Source: JAHEJA01 sp965657215 (GTDB taxonomy: Bacteria; Pseudomonadota; Alphaproteobacteria; Rhodobacterales; Rhodobacteraceae). Taken from it: a DNA stretch of 64,000 bases. The stretch covers positions 87,864-151,863 of the forward strand of contig CBFHNR010000004.1 in the NCBI GenBank assembly GCA_965657215.1, written 5' to 3'. Below the pieces are notes generated by a model, which saw nothing but the letters and a program-made list of their open reading frames with translations, had not been told where the DNA came from and ran no database searches. The translations under genes and the position numbers were made by a program. This document shows, one piece after another, positions 43,560 to 51,496 of the stretch; position 1 is the stretch's first letter, and each line of letters starts with the position of its first letter.

Positions 43560-43593
43560 TTCATGCCCAAAGCTGTTAGGATTTGGGCATGAA
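43560..43593 (+). promoter_or_regulatory. Inverted repeat enclosing the start codon and ribosome site of the MobA-like gene
   Basis: Arms TTCATGCCCAAA (43560-43571) and TTTGGGCATGAA (43582-43593) are perfect 12-bp inverted repeats with a 10-base loop. The loop carries the TTAGGA ribosome-site region, and the right arm contains the ATG start codon (43589-43591). In RNA this should fold into a hairpin that hides the start codon. No T-run follows, so it is not an ordinary terminator. A DNA operator is the alternative. Confidence 0.6.
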
Positions 43594-44197
43594 ACGATTA
43601 GGTGTATTATTGGCCGCCGGCCAATCTTCGCGGATGCGAGGTCGAGACAAACTCTTAGAACATGTCGATGGTAAACCGCTACTGAGACGCCTTGTTGAGG
43701 TTTGCCGACCTCATGTGGATGCCTTAGCTGTGACGATCCCGCACCTTGGACACGCGCGCCAAGAGGCACTGCGCGGCTATGATATCGACATTCTCCCTGT
43801 TCCAGATGCACATGAGGGCATGAGCGCATCTCTTCGCACAGCAGCCGATTGGGCGCGATCGCAGACGGGTGATCACTTGATGATTTTGCCGAGTGATATG
43901 CCAGACCTCGATGAGAAAAATATTAAATTATTTCAGAAACTTGTGCGAATTAGTTCAAGCAAAATAGTACAAGCAACCTCGCAAAGTGGAATACCCGGCC
44001 ACCCCGTTAGTTTTCCCAAAGAGACCTTCACTAACTTGGGCACTCTGAGCGGTGACAATGGTGCAAAATCGGTGATCGCGGCACATGCGAGTGTCACAGT
44101 TGCTCTACAAGCAAATCACGCCATTACAGATTTGGATACACCAGAAGATTGGGACATGTGGCGATTGGAGCGGTCGAATTCCACAAACAAACACTAA
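43589..44197 (+). CDS. MobA/MocA-like nucleotidyltransferase
   Basis: A 202-residue protein of the NTP-transferase-3 class. The nucleotide-binding start LGVLLAAGQSSRMRGRDKLL (residues 4-23) and PSDMPDL (metal-binding Asp) match molybdopterin cytidylyltransferase MocA and relatives, which load CMP onto molybdopterin for xanthine-dehydrogenase-type enzymes. No molybdoenzyme gene is adjacent, so the target is unknown; it follows paralogue 2 by 40 bases on the same strand. The ATG at 43589 is within the inverted repeat described separately. A TTG two codons upstream is not needed. The 3' end becomes AT-rich toward the accessory patch. Confidence 0.78.
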   Translation: MKRLGVLLAAGQSSRMRGRDKLLEHVDGKPLLRRLVEVCRPHVDALAVTIPHLGHARQEALRGYDIDILPVPDAHEGMSASLRTAADWARSQTGDHLMILPSDMPDLDEKNIKLFQKLVRISSSKIVQATSQSGIPGHPVSFPKETFTNLGTLSGDNGAKSVIAAHASVTVALQANHAITDLDTPEDWDMWRLERSNSTNKH

Positions 44198-44363
44198 TTC
44201 GTAAAATTCGACCCAAACCCAAACCTCGAAACAATGAGGTTACATACGCACTCTGCGATAAACACGCATACTCGTTACTATTACGTAAAGCCTGCCTAAA
44301 ACTTGATATCGTTAAGTTCAAGACACCCCTTATTCTCACGTCACCCACCTTCGCGGGAGACGT

Positions 44364-44993
44364 TTATTCTGTACCCTTTGACGTCAAAGGACGCGCCCCT
44401 ACGACACCAGTTTGTTCGACGTCCACCATTGAACTGTTAGACGCCCGGTACAAAAGCGGTTCTTCCATCTCACGCATCACAAGGGATGTTGAGACCCAAA
44501 GACCATCAACCAAAATAATTTCATCGCGCTCAAGAGCGACGATGTAGTCACATGTTTCTGATCCCTGAGAGGCCAAACCCGTAGTCTTCGCCAATAAATC
44601 CTGACAGGGAACCAATTGTTCGCTACCAAAATCGCTTTGTGACGGAGTTACCAAAAGCACATGCTGATCTGATGATAAAACAACATCAACAGAAGGCATG
44701 GACGGTGCAATTGCATGTGCTGCAATCTTAACAGACGCAACGGTCTGTTCACCGGAGGAGTGTTGTTGGCCAAGGAATTTAATTGGTTGGAAACCGTTAT
44801 CACGCGTGAATACACGGTCAGTTTCACATAAATCTTTCACAGCAACGCGACCACGAGTCGTCGACACCATCGCATCCTGATGAAAGCAACCTATATATGA
44901 GGAAGAGCGAGACGCAACTCTCGCTTTATTTTTCCTAGCTCTCGCTAGTTTGTGCTGATCAAAATCAGCTATTATCACATTTCTTTCGAACAT
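44364..44993 (-). CDS. Stand-alone Hint-domain protein
   Basis: A 209-residue protein whose core is a Hint (Hedgehog/intein-type) fold of the kind frequent in Rhodobacterales: the N-terminal catalytic Cys at 36 in IGCFHQDA, a TTRGRVAVKDL strand pair, and DVVLSSDQHVLL with a conserved His at 111. A 35-residue basic, polar lead precedes the Cys. No C-terminal Asn/extein junction is visible, so it is not an ordinary intein, and no adhesin or calcium-repeat region is fused. Cis-cleavage at the Cys would release the lead peptide; this is speculative. It lies in an AT-richer patch. Function unknown. Confidence 0.7.
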   Translation of the reverse strand: MFERNVIIADFDQHKLARARKNKARVASRSSSYIGCFHQDAMVSTTRGRVAVKDLCETDRVFTRDNGFQPIKFLGQQHSSGEQTVASVKIAAHAIAPSMPSVDVVLSSDQHVLLVTPSQSDFGSEQLVPCQDLLAKTTGLASQGSETCDYIVALERDEIILVDGLWVSTSLVMREMEEPLLYRASNSSMVDVEQTGVVGARPLTSKGTE

Positions 44994-45545
44994 GCGTCAC
45001 CCGGTCCACTAAGCGCCTGTTTTGGAAAACAGACGTACATCACTAAAAACCACGCTCTTGAAATCGGATCCCCAAACCCTCTTTCTCAAACGGACGCACC
45101 TCCCCACATACAGATGCGCTTCACTTATTACCCATAACGTATGGATTACCTATACCTAATGGGTATAACGTGGCCAAATTATGCAAAATCACAATAAAAC
45201 GCTAGGTTGCATAGGCATAATTTCATGCAACGTCTGCGTTTTATGAATTATTTCAGCTTCTTAGACCTATATAACGGAAGTAAACTTACTCTATTCTAAG
45301 TGAGAAAAAAATTGTTTCCAATTTGGAATAAATGAGACATTTTCAACCTTAAATTGCAAATTACCTAAGGTCAAATATTTTTAAAAGTGTACCCTAGCGA
45401 ATCTCCGAATCGATTCGTCCTTAATTTAGCTCACAATCGTGTTTTGCTTTTCCTTATTGACTAACAGCGTTCTATATTAAAATCTATACTTTAGTATTTA
45501 AGTTTAGTATTTTATGGGTATTCATAATTTTTTAACGAGTAAGCC
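44994..45545. other. Gene-free AT-rich 552-bp interval
   Basis: No reading frame is convincing on either strand. The left end should carry the minus-strand promoter of the Hint gene and the right end the plus-strand promoter of the CPBP gene, where AT-rich sequence with a TTGACT element at 45457-45462 is present. A small imperfect dyad (TATACC, TAAT, GGGTATA) lies near 45155. The interval is markedly AT-richer than the flanks and could be a scar of past insertion or loss. Confidence 0.6.
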
Positions 45546-46304
45546 ATGTCTAAAATCCGCATTGCAGCGCCCGCCCTAGCCTTAACATCTCTTCATACGG
45601 GTATCATGGCAAGTGCCATGGCCGTTATGTATTTCATTTTCTCCACAACCTACGGTGAGCCGAATATGACGGTTTTAAATTTACCGTTTCTGCTTTTGCT
45701 TGCATTCCTCCTGACCCTTGGAGCGAAACGATATTTCAATTGGGACACTGACTTCTTCCCCCCAATGCGTAAAATTCATCTCTTGTGGCTTGTGCCGATC
45801 ATGTTGGCCATTCTTCAAATCTATGTAATTTTTGCTCTTAACGCTGATCCTAACAACCATCCCTTGTTTGCAACGGCGGCCCTTCTTCTGGCGACGATGT
45901 TGATTGGATATACAGAAGAACTTACCTTTCGCGGGATACTGATGACGGGGTTATTACGGGCTGGACTGAACCCCCTAACAGTCATCATACTAAGCGGGCT
46001 TGCCTTCGGACTATTTCATTTCGTGAACCTACTTGGAAACACTCCCTTTGATGCAGCCTTAGGTCAAGTTATATCAACAACCGTGACAGGCCTGTGCTAT
46101 GGAGCCGTATTTTGGCATCTCAAGTCTTTATGGCCCTTAATGCTTGTGCACTGGCAATGGGATGCAGCCCTTATGTTGGCAAATCGTGACCCGAACGTGA
46201 TGGCTGCGATTGAAACAATCGATCCAATTCTTGCAGGTTATGTCATGCCACTTAAGCTCGTTATTTTCTTGGTATTAATGGTAAATATTTGGAGAAAAGG
46301 CTGA
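45546..46304 (+). CDS. CPBP-family intramembrane glutamic endopeptidase
   Basis: A 252-residue membrane protein of the CPBP (CAAX protease and bacteriocin-processing) family. The catalytic motif EELTFR gives Glu 124-125 and Arg 129, and the second motif FGLFH gives His 158; a further His at 202 lies in LMLVHWQWD. Six to eight hydrophobic segments span the protein. Bacterial members act in prenylated-protein processing, bacteriocin immunity or unknown roles. No bacteriocin or prenyltransferase gene is next to it. It stands alone in an AT-rich patch with its own upstream AT-rich region. Substrate unknown. Confidence 0.8.
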   Translation: MSKIRIAAPALALTSLHTGIMASAMAVMYFIFSTTYGEPNMTVLNLPFLLLLAFLLTLGAKRYFNWDTDFFPPMRKIHLLWLVPIMLAILQIYVIFALNADPNNHPLFATAALLLATMLIGYTEELTFRGILMTGLLRAGLNPLTVIILSGLAFGLFHFVNLLGNTPFDAALGQVISTTVTGLCYGAVFWHLKSLWPLMLVHWQWDAALMLANRDPNVMAAIETIDPILAGYVMPLKLVIFLVLMVNIWRKG

Positions 46305-46379
46305 TTTTTCGGATCAGAAACATGAATTAAGCTAAGTCTTTTTTCATGCGGAGCACTGAAAAACCGTTAAGGATCAGTG

Positions 46380-46463
46380 TGGTACCCAAGGCCGGACTCG
46401 AACCGGCACGCCTCGCGGCGGGGGATTTTGAATCCCCTGCGTCTACCATTCCGCCACTTGGGC
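46380..46463 (-). tRNA. tRNA-Leu (anticodon CAA)
   Basis: Reverse-strand cloverleaf starting GCCCAAG and ending CTTGGGT-A-CCA, with the CCA encoded. The anticodon stem GGGGA/TCCCC encloses loop TTCAAAA, giving anticodon CAA. The long variable arm (CGCCGCGAGGCG) is the class II arm expected for leucine. The TTCGAGT T-loop is intact. Confidence 0.95.
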
Positions 46464-46478
46464 ACGTTTGATGTGGCG

Positions 46479-46507
46479 GTATTAGTCAAAGAATTCAGAG
46501 ACCGCAA
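46479..46507 (-). promoter_or_regulatory. Promoter of tRNA-Leu
   Basis: On the minus strand TTGCGG (46502-46507) is followed by a 17-base spacer and TAATAC (46479-46484). The -10 element ends 16 bases before the first tRNA base, a normal distance for a tRNA promoter. Confidence 0.6.
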
Positions 46508-46577
46508 GGGGCAAAGTGCACTTGACGAAAAAACTTTTGCATGTTCACTGGCCCCAAACAATTTGTGGGAAAATAGT

Positions 46578-47156
46578 ATGATTAGAGCATTATATGACTG
46601 GACGCTTGGCTTGGCATCTCACCCTCGCGCTATTTGGGTTTTGGCAGGCATCGCCTTTATCGAAAGCTCGTTCTTCCCAATTCCAGTCGATGTCATGCTC
46701 ATCCCCATGATTATCGCCGCCCGCCACAAAGCGTGGCTCTATGCCTTTGTGGCAATGACGTTTTCGGTCTTGGGCGGTTTGTTTGGATATGTCCTCGGCG
46801 CAGTGGCCTATGATCAAATCGCAGAACCGATTTTGATGGCGCTTGGCAAAGCAGACGCGATCGCTGAATACGCGCAAAAATTCAATGATGCGGGTATTTG
46901 GACAATTTTAACCGCAGGCATCACACCTTTCCCGTTCAAAGTCATCACAATCATGTCAGGCGCCACCTCCATGCCCTTGGCAACCTTTATCCTGACTGCC
47001 ATTGTCGCCCGCACGATCCGCTTTTTTGCGGTGGCCGCCCTGCTCTATGCCTTTGGTGAACCGATCAAAGCGTTCATTGAAAAATATCTCGGCTGGGTGT
47101 TTTTGGCCTTTATCGTTGTATTACTTGGCGGATTTTTGGGGATTAAATATCTATGA
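46578..47156 (+). CDS. DedA/YqaA-family membrane protein
   Basis: A 192-residue integral membrane protein with the SNARE-associated/VTT-type domain of the DedA superfamily. Hydrophobic segments occur at about residues 18-40, 50-75, 120-145 and 165-190, with FIESSFFPIPVDVML and AGITPFPFKVITIMSG as family signatures. DedA proteins are linked to lipid scrambling or membrane homeostasis. The start at 46578 follows GGGAAAA; a longer frame reaching into the tRNA gene is not real coding sequence. It overlaps dsbB by four bases, so the two are translationally coupled. Confidence 0.86.
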   Translation: MIRALYDWTLGLASHPRAIWVLAGIAFIESSFFPIPVDVMLIPMIIAARHKAWLYAFVAMTFSVLGGLFGYVLGAVAYDQIAEPILMALGKADAIAEYAQKFNDAGIWTILTAGITPFPFKVITIMSGATSMPLATFILTAIVARTIRFFAVAALLYAFGEPIKAFIEKYLGWVFLAFIVVLLGGFLGIKYL

Positions 47157-47611
47157 CATCTAAACACCTAGCGCTTTTGGCGGGTTTGGGATCGGTTGCT
47201 TTGATGATTGGGGCGCTTGGGTTTCAATATATCGGGGGAATGCCGCCCTGTAAGATGTGCTACTGGCAACGCTATCCTCATATTGCTGCGGCTGTGATCA
47301 TCGCGCTCTATTGGGTTATCCAACAGAGGGTTTTCCTATTGCTTGGCGCGCTAAGTGCCGCCGTAACATCTGGTATCGGGGCCTATCACACAGGCGTTGA
47401 ACGCGGCTGGTGGGAGGGTCCAAGCACATGCACCTCTGGCTCTATCGACGGGCTAAGCACAGATGACCTTTTGGCGCAAATTATGAATGCCCCTCTTGTG
47501 CGCTGTGATGAAGTTCCCTGGGATCTCTTTGGCCTCTCTATGGCGTCATGGAATATGGTGATCTCAGCGGGGCTCTGCGCGCTTTGGCTTTTGGCGTGGA
47601 AACGCGCCTAA
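47153..47611 (+). CDS. dsbB: Disulfide bond formation protein B
   Basis: Reoxidises DsbA in the periplasm and passes electrons to quinone. The 152-residue four-helix membrane protein has CKMC (Cys 33 and 36) after the first helix and the second pair Cys 93 and Cys 118 in the large periplasmic loop, all needed for catalysis. The WQRYPH sequence after the first pair is a family hallmark. It is coupled to the DedA-like gene by an ATGA overlap. Its stop overlaps the Lrp-type gene stop by four bases in convergent orientation. No dsbA is adjacent. Confidence 0.9.
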   Translation: MTSKHLALLAGLGSVALMIGALGFQYIGGMPPCKMCYWQRYPHIAAAVIIALYWVIQQRVFLLLGALSAAVTSGIGAYHTGVERGWWEGPSTCTSGSIDGLSTDDLLAQIMNAPLVRCDEVPWDLFGLSMASWNMVISAGLCALWLLAWKRA

Positions 47612-48039
47612 GCTGATTTACGGGTACTCAGCAAGAGATTTGTTTCGCTCGTCGCAATCCCATCCAAACGGCGGATTTTGCTCAGAACTGTGTCGAATTC
47701 CTCAAGTGTCGTCGTGCCGATTTCAACGATTAAATCCCAACGGCCATTCGTTGTATGGATCGCTCGCACTTGCTGAAATCCGTTCAAAGCACGAATGATG
47801 CGATCCGCGCCGCGTCCCTCAATACCAATCATCATCATCCCGCGCACGGGATCCTGTTGGGCATCATCTTTGAGAACAATAGAAAACCCAAGCACATCTC
47901 CCGAGGCCTTTAACCGTTCAATTCGCGCGCGAATGGTTGTGCGCGACACCCCAAGCATAACAGCCAAATCCGAAAGCGAGGCCCGCGCATCATGGCGCAA
48001 TGCAGAAATAAGTGCGGTGTCTATGTCATCCCTTCTCAT
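47608..48039 (-). CDS. Lrp/AsnC-family transcriptional regulator
   Basis: A 143-residue regulator. The N-terminal helix-turn-helix (residues 1-60, with LSDLAVMLGVSRTTIRARIERL) and the C-terminal RAM ligand/oligomerisation domain (residues 65-140, with FDTVLSKIRRLDGI) are complete. It diverges from the arginase and ornithine cyclodeaminase genes across 106 bp, so it is probably their activator with arginine or ornithine as effector. That is inferred from position. The stop overlaps dsbB. Confidence 0.87.
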   Translation of the reverse strand: MRRDDIDTALISALRHDARASLSDLAVMLGVSRTTIRARIERLKASGDVLGFSIVLKDDAQQDPVRGMMMIGIEGRGADRIIRALNGFQQVRAIHTTNGRWDLIVEIGTTTLEEFDTVLSKIRRLDGIATSETNLLLSTRKSA

Positions 48040-48089
48040 AACGGAACATAAGCCTTTCGTTACGGATTAATTTACTCTATTTGGCCAAT

Positions 48090-48103
48090 TTGATCGCTAT
48101 CAA
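48090..48103. promoter_or_regulatory. FNR-type box upstream of arginase
   Basis: TTGAT-CGCT-ATCAA is a perfect 5-4-5 dyad and exactly matches the FNR-family consensus TTGATnnnnATCAA used by FnrL in Rhodobacterales. It lies 43 bases before the arginase ATG and 51 bases from the Lrp-type start. It could alternatively be a Lrp-type site. Confidence 0.5.
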
Positions 48104-48145
48104 GTTTTCTAATTGAACACAATACTGTGCAAAAAAGGAAAGCGA

Positions 48146-49087
48146 ATGACACAATCGACCTGTGTATTGATCGGCGCGCCCATCGACAGTGGCAAACAAA
48201 GAAAAGGCTGTCTTATGGGACCAGATGCCTATCGCGTGGCTGGCCTCGGCGCGGCCCTATCCGACCTAGGCCACCACGTTGTTGATAAAGGCAACCTACG
48301 AGCCAAGGACATCCAAGACGCCAAGGGACCAGAGCATTTGGTCGATCTGGCGGAAACAGTGGGCTGGACAGAGGCAATTGCGGACGCAGCAAAGGATGCC
48401 TTTGATCTTGGCCAGCCCGTTTTCTTGGGTGGGGATCACGCGCTGTCTCTTGGCTCTGGTTTGGCCGCAACGCGCTATGCAGCGGAGCAATCTCGCCCTC
48501 TCTTTGTTTTGTGGCTAGATGCGCATAGTGATTTCCACACACCTTACACAACGCAATCAGGAAATTTGCACGGCACGCCTTTGGCCTATTTGACCGGGCG
48601 TGCGGGGTTTGATGCCTTTCCTAAGATGACATCCCCTGTCCCCGATGAAAACGTCTGTATCCTTGGTCTGCGCTCTGTGGATGGGCCAGAGCGTACCGCG
48701 CTTCAATCGAGCAAAGTTGCCTATCACGATATGCGCGCCATTGACGAAACTGGCATTTCCGCGCCTTTGAGCGCGTTTTTGAATAAGGTTAAGGCCGCAA
48801 ATGGACTGTTGCATGTCTCTCTGGATGTCGATTTCCTTGATCCAATGATTGCCCCAGCTGTTGGCACAACGGTTCCCGGCGGTGCTACAATGCGTGAGGC
48901 ACATTTGGTGATGGAAATCCTCTCAGATAGCGGTTTGATGACCTCTTTGGATTTGGTTGAATTAAATCCGTTTCTCGACGATCGGGGCCGGACAGCCCAG
49001 ATCATGGTGGACCTTGCGGCCTCTGCCTTTGGGCGACGGGTCTTTGATCGACCAACACATTCTTTTTCTTCGGAGCTCCCTCGATGA
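48146..49087 (+). CDS. rocF: Arginase
   Basis: Hydrolyses L-arginine to ornithine and urea with a binuclear Mn centre. The 313-residue protein has metal motifs GGDHALS (His 98), LDAHSDFH (Asp 125, His 127, Asp 129) and SLDVDFLDP. These fit the arginase branch of the ureohydrolases; agmatinase is less likely because the partner is ornithine cyclodeaminase. The ATG at 48146 follows AAAGGAAAG. Four bases of overlap with the next gene make an ATGA junction. The divergent Lrp-type gene and an FNR-type box lie upstream. Confidence 0.92.
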   Translation: MTQSTCVLIGAPIDSGKQRKGCLMGPDAYRVAGLGAALSDLGHHVVDKGNLRAKDIQDAKGPEHLVDLAETVGWTEAIADAAKDAFDLGQPVFLGGDHALSLGSGLAATRYAAEQSRPLFVLWLDAHSDFHTPYTTQSGNLHGTPLAYLTGRAGFDAFPKMTSPVPDENVCILGLRSVDGPERTALQSSKVAYHDMRAIDETGISAPLSAFLNKVKAANGLLHVSLDVDFLDPMIAPAVGTTVPGGATMREAHLVMEILSDSGLMTSLDLVELNPFLDDRGRTAQIMVDLAASAFGRRVFDRPTHSFSSELPR

Positions 49088-50130
49088 TACTTCTCCCTTC
49101 TGACAAAGCCCTTGTTCCCTTTGTCTCTGTTGATCACATGATGAAACTTGTGCATCACATCGGCATTGAACCCATGTTGATCGCCCTCTCCGAGTATATC
49201 GAAGAGGATTTCAAACGCTGGTCTCTGTTTGACAAGACCCCGCGCGTGGCAAGCCATTCTGCGGAAGGCGTGATCGAATTGATGCCGACCTCGGATGGTG
49301 AAGTCTATGGGTTCAAATATGTGAACGGCCACCCAAAAAACACCAAAGATGGGCTGCAAACCGTCACCGCCTTTGGACTATTAGCGGATGTCAGTACGGG
49401 CTATCCCGTTCTCTTGTCGGAAATGACATTATTAACGGCTCTGCGCACGGCGGCAACTTCGGCGATGGCGGCGAAATATCTCGCACCCAAAGGGGCTACA
49501 ACAATGGCGATGATCGGCAATGGCGCGCAAAGCGAATTTCAAAGCCTCGCTATGAAAGCCATCTGTGGCATCACGACAGTCAAGCTTTACGACATTGACC
49601 CACGCGCCACGGAAAAGGCCGCTCGAAACCTCGCCTTGCATGGGCTAAACGTTGTCCCTTGCACCACGGCTGAGGCTGCGATTGAAGGTGCCCAGATCAT
49701 AACGACCTGCACCGCTGACAAACAAAACGCCACGATTTTGACCGATAACATGGTTGGATCAGGCGTACATATCAATGCCATCGGCGGGGATTGCCCTGGT
49801 AAAACCGAATTGCACAGCGACATCTTACGCCGCTCTGACATTTTTGTTGAATATCCTGAGCAAACACGGATCGAAGGTGAAATCCAACAACTCGCCTCAG
49901 ATCATCCTGTCACGGAGCTGTGGCAAGTGATCTCAGCTCAGGCCTCTGGGCGTAGCTCTGACAAGCAAATCACTTTGTTTGATAGCGTAGGCTTTGCCAT
50001 CGAGGATTTTTCCGCCCTGCGTTTTGTGCGTGACAAAATCAAGGGGACAGAATTTTCGATTGCCTTAGACATGCTCGCCGACCCAGATGATCCACGCGAT
50101 TTGTTTGGCATGTTAGAGCGCTCACAATAA
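49084..50130 (+). CDS. ocd: Ornithine cyclodeaminase
   Basis: Converts ornithine to proline and ammonia using NAD. The 348-residue protein belongs to the OCD/mu-crystallin family: LTALRTAATSAMAAKYLAP carries the substrate-binding Arg, and AMIGNGAQSEFQ is the Rossmann-type NAD loop. The length and partnering with arginase favour ornithine cyclodeaminase over alanine dehydrogenase relatives. Together with arginase it forms an arginine to proline route. The start overlaps the arginase stop. A 9-bp hairpin follows. Confidence 0.91.
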   Translation: MILLPSDKALVPFVSVDHMMKLVHHIGIEPMLIALSEYIEEDFKRWSLFDKTPRVASHSAEGVIELMPTSDGEVYGFKYVNGHPKNTKDGLQTVTAFGLLADVSTGYPVLLSEMTLLTALRTAATSAMAAKYLAPKGATTMAMIGNGAQSEFQSLAMKAICGITTVKLYDIDPRATEKAARNLALHGLNVVPCTTAEAAIEGAQIITTCTADKQNATILTDNMVGSGVHINAIGGDCPGKTELHSDILRRSDIFVEYPEQTRIEGEIQQLASDHPVTELWQVISAQASGRSSDKQITLFDSVGFAIEDFSALRFVRDKIKGTEFSIALDMLADPDDPRDLFGMLERSQ

Positions 50131-50136
50131 ATGAAG

Positions 50137-50157
50137 ATCGCCCCCTAAGGGGGCGAT
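50137..50157. terminator. Convergent hairpin between ocd and the DctD-like gene
   Basis: Nine-base-pair perfect stem (ATCGCCCCC 50137-50145, GGGGGCGAT 50149-50157) with a TAA loop. It lies between convergent stops (50130 and 50162). T-runs on both sides are weak, so it is a bidirectional or Rho-assisted terminator. Confidence 0.7.
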
Positions 50158-50161
50158 ACTC

Positions 50162-51496
50162 TTACAAAAAATCAGCGCGTTGTAGGCCGTACTTTGCCAT
50201 TTTTTCATTCAATGTGCGTCTCGGCAAACAGAGTTCATCCATGACCTTGGCAATGGATCCTTTGTGACGACGCATCGTATTTTCAATCAACATTTTCTCA
50301 AAGGATTCAACATATTCCTTGAGAGGCTTCCCTTCGGTGGTCACAACAGAGGTTACATCATTCGTATCGCTCATTAAGAGCGATGAAATGGTGCCTTCGC
50401 CGCGGCGCGATTGCAGAACAGCGCGTTCGGCCACATTGATCAACTGGCGCACATTTCCAGGCCAAGGTGCTTGCAGCAATTGCGCCGCTTCTTGAGCGGA
50501 AATAGCGGGGGCATCACAGCCATATTCATCCGCAAATTCAGCGCAGTATTTGTTAAACATGACCAAGATATCATCACCGCGTTGACGCAGCGGTGGCACC
50601 GTAATGTGCAATTGGCCTAGCCTGTAGAACAAATCAGAGCGCAGCTGTGTTTGCAGCGTTTGGCCTGCCTCTTGAAGGTTTGAAATCGCAAAAATCCGCG
50701 TTTCCGCAGGTGTACCTTGTTCGTTTAGAACCTGAAGCAACTTGGCCTGACAGGCATCAGAAAGGGTTTCGATATCCTCAAGGACCAGCGATCCCCCACG
50801 CGCTTCTTCAATCGCGGGAAGAAACGGATCTTCGGGATTAACGGGACCAAAGAGACGACGATTAAGCGCCTCTTCATCAAAAGCAGAGCAAGAGATCAAA
50901 ACAAATTTGCGCCCGGCCTTAGCCCCAACCGCATGAAGCGCGTGGGCCACCAATGTCTTGCCCGTTCCCGTTTCACCATCAATCAGGACATGCCCATCAG
51001 ATTGCGCCAGATCCAGAATATCCTCGCGCATTTTTTCCATTGCGCTGGATTTGCCCATGATTTTCTTTAATAGTTCATTGCCATCGGACAATTCGCGGCG
51101 CAATTGGCGGTTATCCAAGGTTAACCGACGCGCGTTACACGCCTTTTTCGCCATGCGGCTCATGTTGTCTGGATCAAACGGTTTTTCCAGAAAATCAAAC
51201 GCCCCAAGGCGCATTGCCTTAACGGCCATAGGCACATCCCCATGCCCTGTGATCATGATGACCGGCAAAGCGCTGTCTTGGCTCATGAGTTTCTTGAGCA
51301 ACTGCATGCCGTCCATTCCGGGCATCTTGATATCAGAAATCACAATACCAGGGTAATCTTGGCCTATAGAGGCCAAAGCATCCGTCGCCGTTGCATAGGT
51401 TTCGGTGTCATAGCCCGACAAAGCCAACCATTGCGAGACAGACAAGCGCATGTCTTTTTCATCATCAACAATTGCTATTTTCATCGCTTTATTCAT
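50162..51496 (-). CDS. DctD-like response regulator with degenerate sigma-54 activator domain
   Basis: A 444-residue regulator: receiver domain (1-120, phospho-acceptor Asp 55 in VISDIKMPG), AAA+ domain (about 145-360) and Fis-type helix-turn-helix (about 405-440). Walker A GETGTGKT (174-181) and the arginine-finger stretch RSDLFYRL (286-293) are intact, but the GAFTGA loop that contacts sigma-54 is absent: the place is occupied by LFGPVNPEDPFLP (215-227). The Walker B stretch SLVLEDIE (236-243) differs from the normal LxxDEI. It overlaps the partner kinase by four bases (ATGA). It is therefore unlikely to act as a standard sigma-54 activator. Confidence 0.88.
   Translation of the reverse strand: MNKAMKIAIVDDEKDMRLSVSQWLALSGYDTETYATATDALASIGQDYPGIVISDIKMPGMDGMQLLKKLMSQDSALPVIMITGHGDVPMAVKAMRLGAFDFLEKPFDPDNMSRMAKKACNARRLTLDNRQLRRELSDGNELLKKIMGKSSAMEKMREDILDLAQSDGHVLIDGETGTGKTLVAHALHAVGAKAGRKFVLISCSAFDEEALNRRLFGPVNPEDPFLPAIEEARGGSLVLEDIETLSDACQAKLLQVLNEQGTPAETRIFAISNLQEAGQTLQTQLRSDLFYRLGQLHITVPPLRQRGDDILVMFNKYCAEFADEYGCDAPAISAQEAAQLLQAPWPGNVRQLINVAERAVLQSRRGEGTISSLLMSDTNDVTSVVTTEGKPLKEYVESFEKMLIENTMRRHKGSIAKVMDELCLPRRTLNEKMAKYGLQRADFL

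Noticed and set aside
44375..44390. 16-nt palindrome CCTTTGACGTCAAAGG in the Hint gene
   Set aside because: Perfect but inside the coding sequence near the stop, with no promoter context; probably chance or a weak site.
45457..45490. Promoter for the CPBP gene from TTGACT plus TAAAAT or TATACT
   Set aside because: The spacers are 15 and 22 bases, off the preferred 17, so I do not call a specific promoter there.
46377..46577. N-terminal extension of the DedA-like protein
   Set aside because: It runs through the tRNA-Leu gene; the protein resembles its family only from the ATG at 46578.
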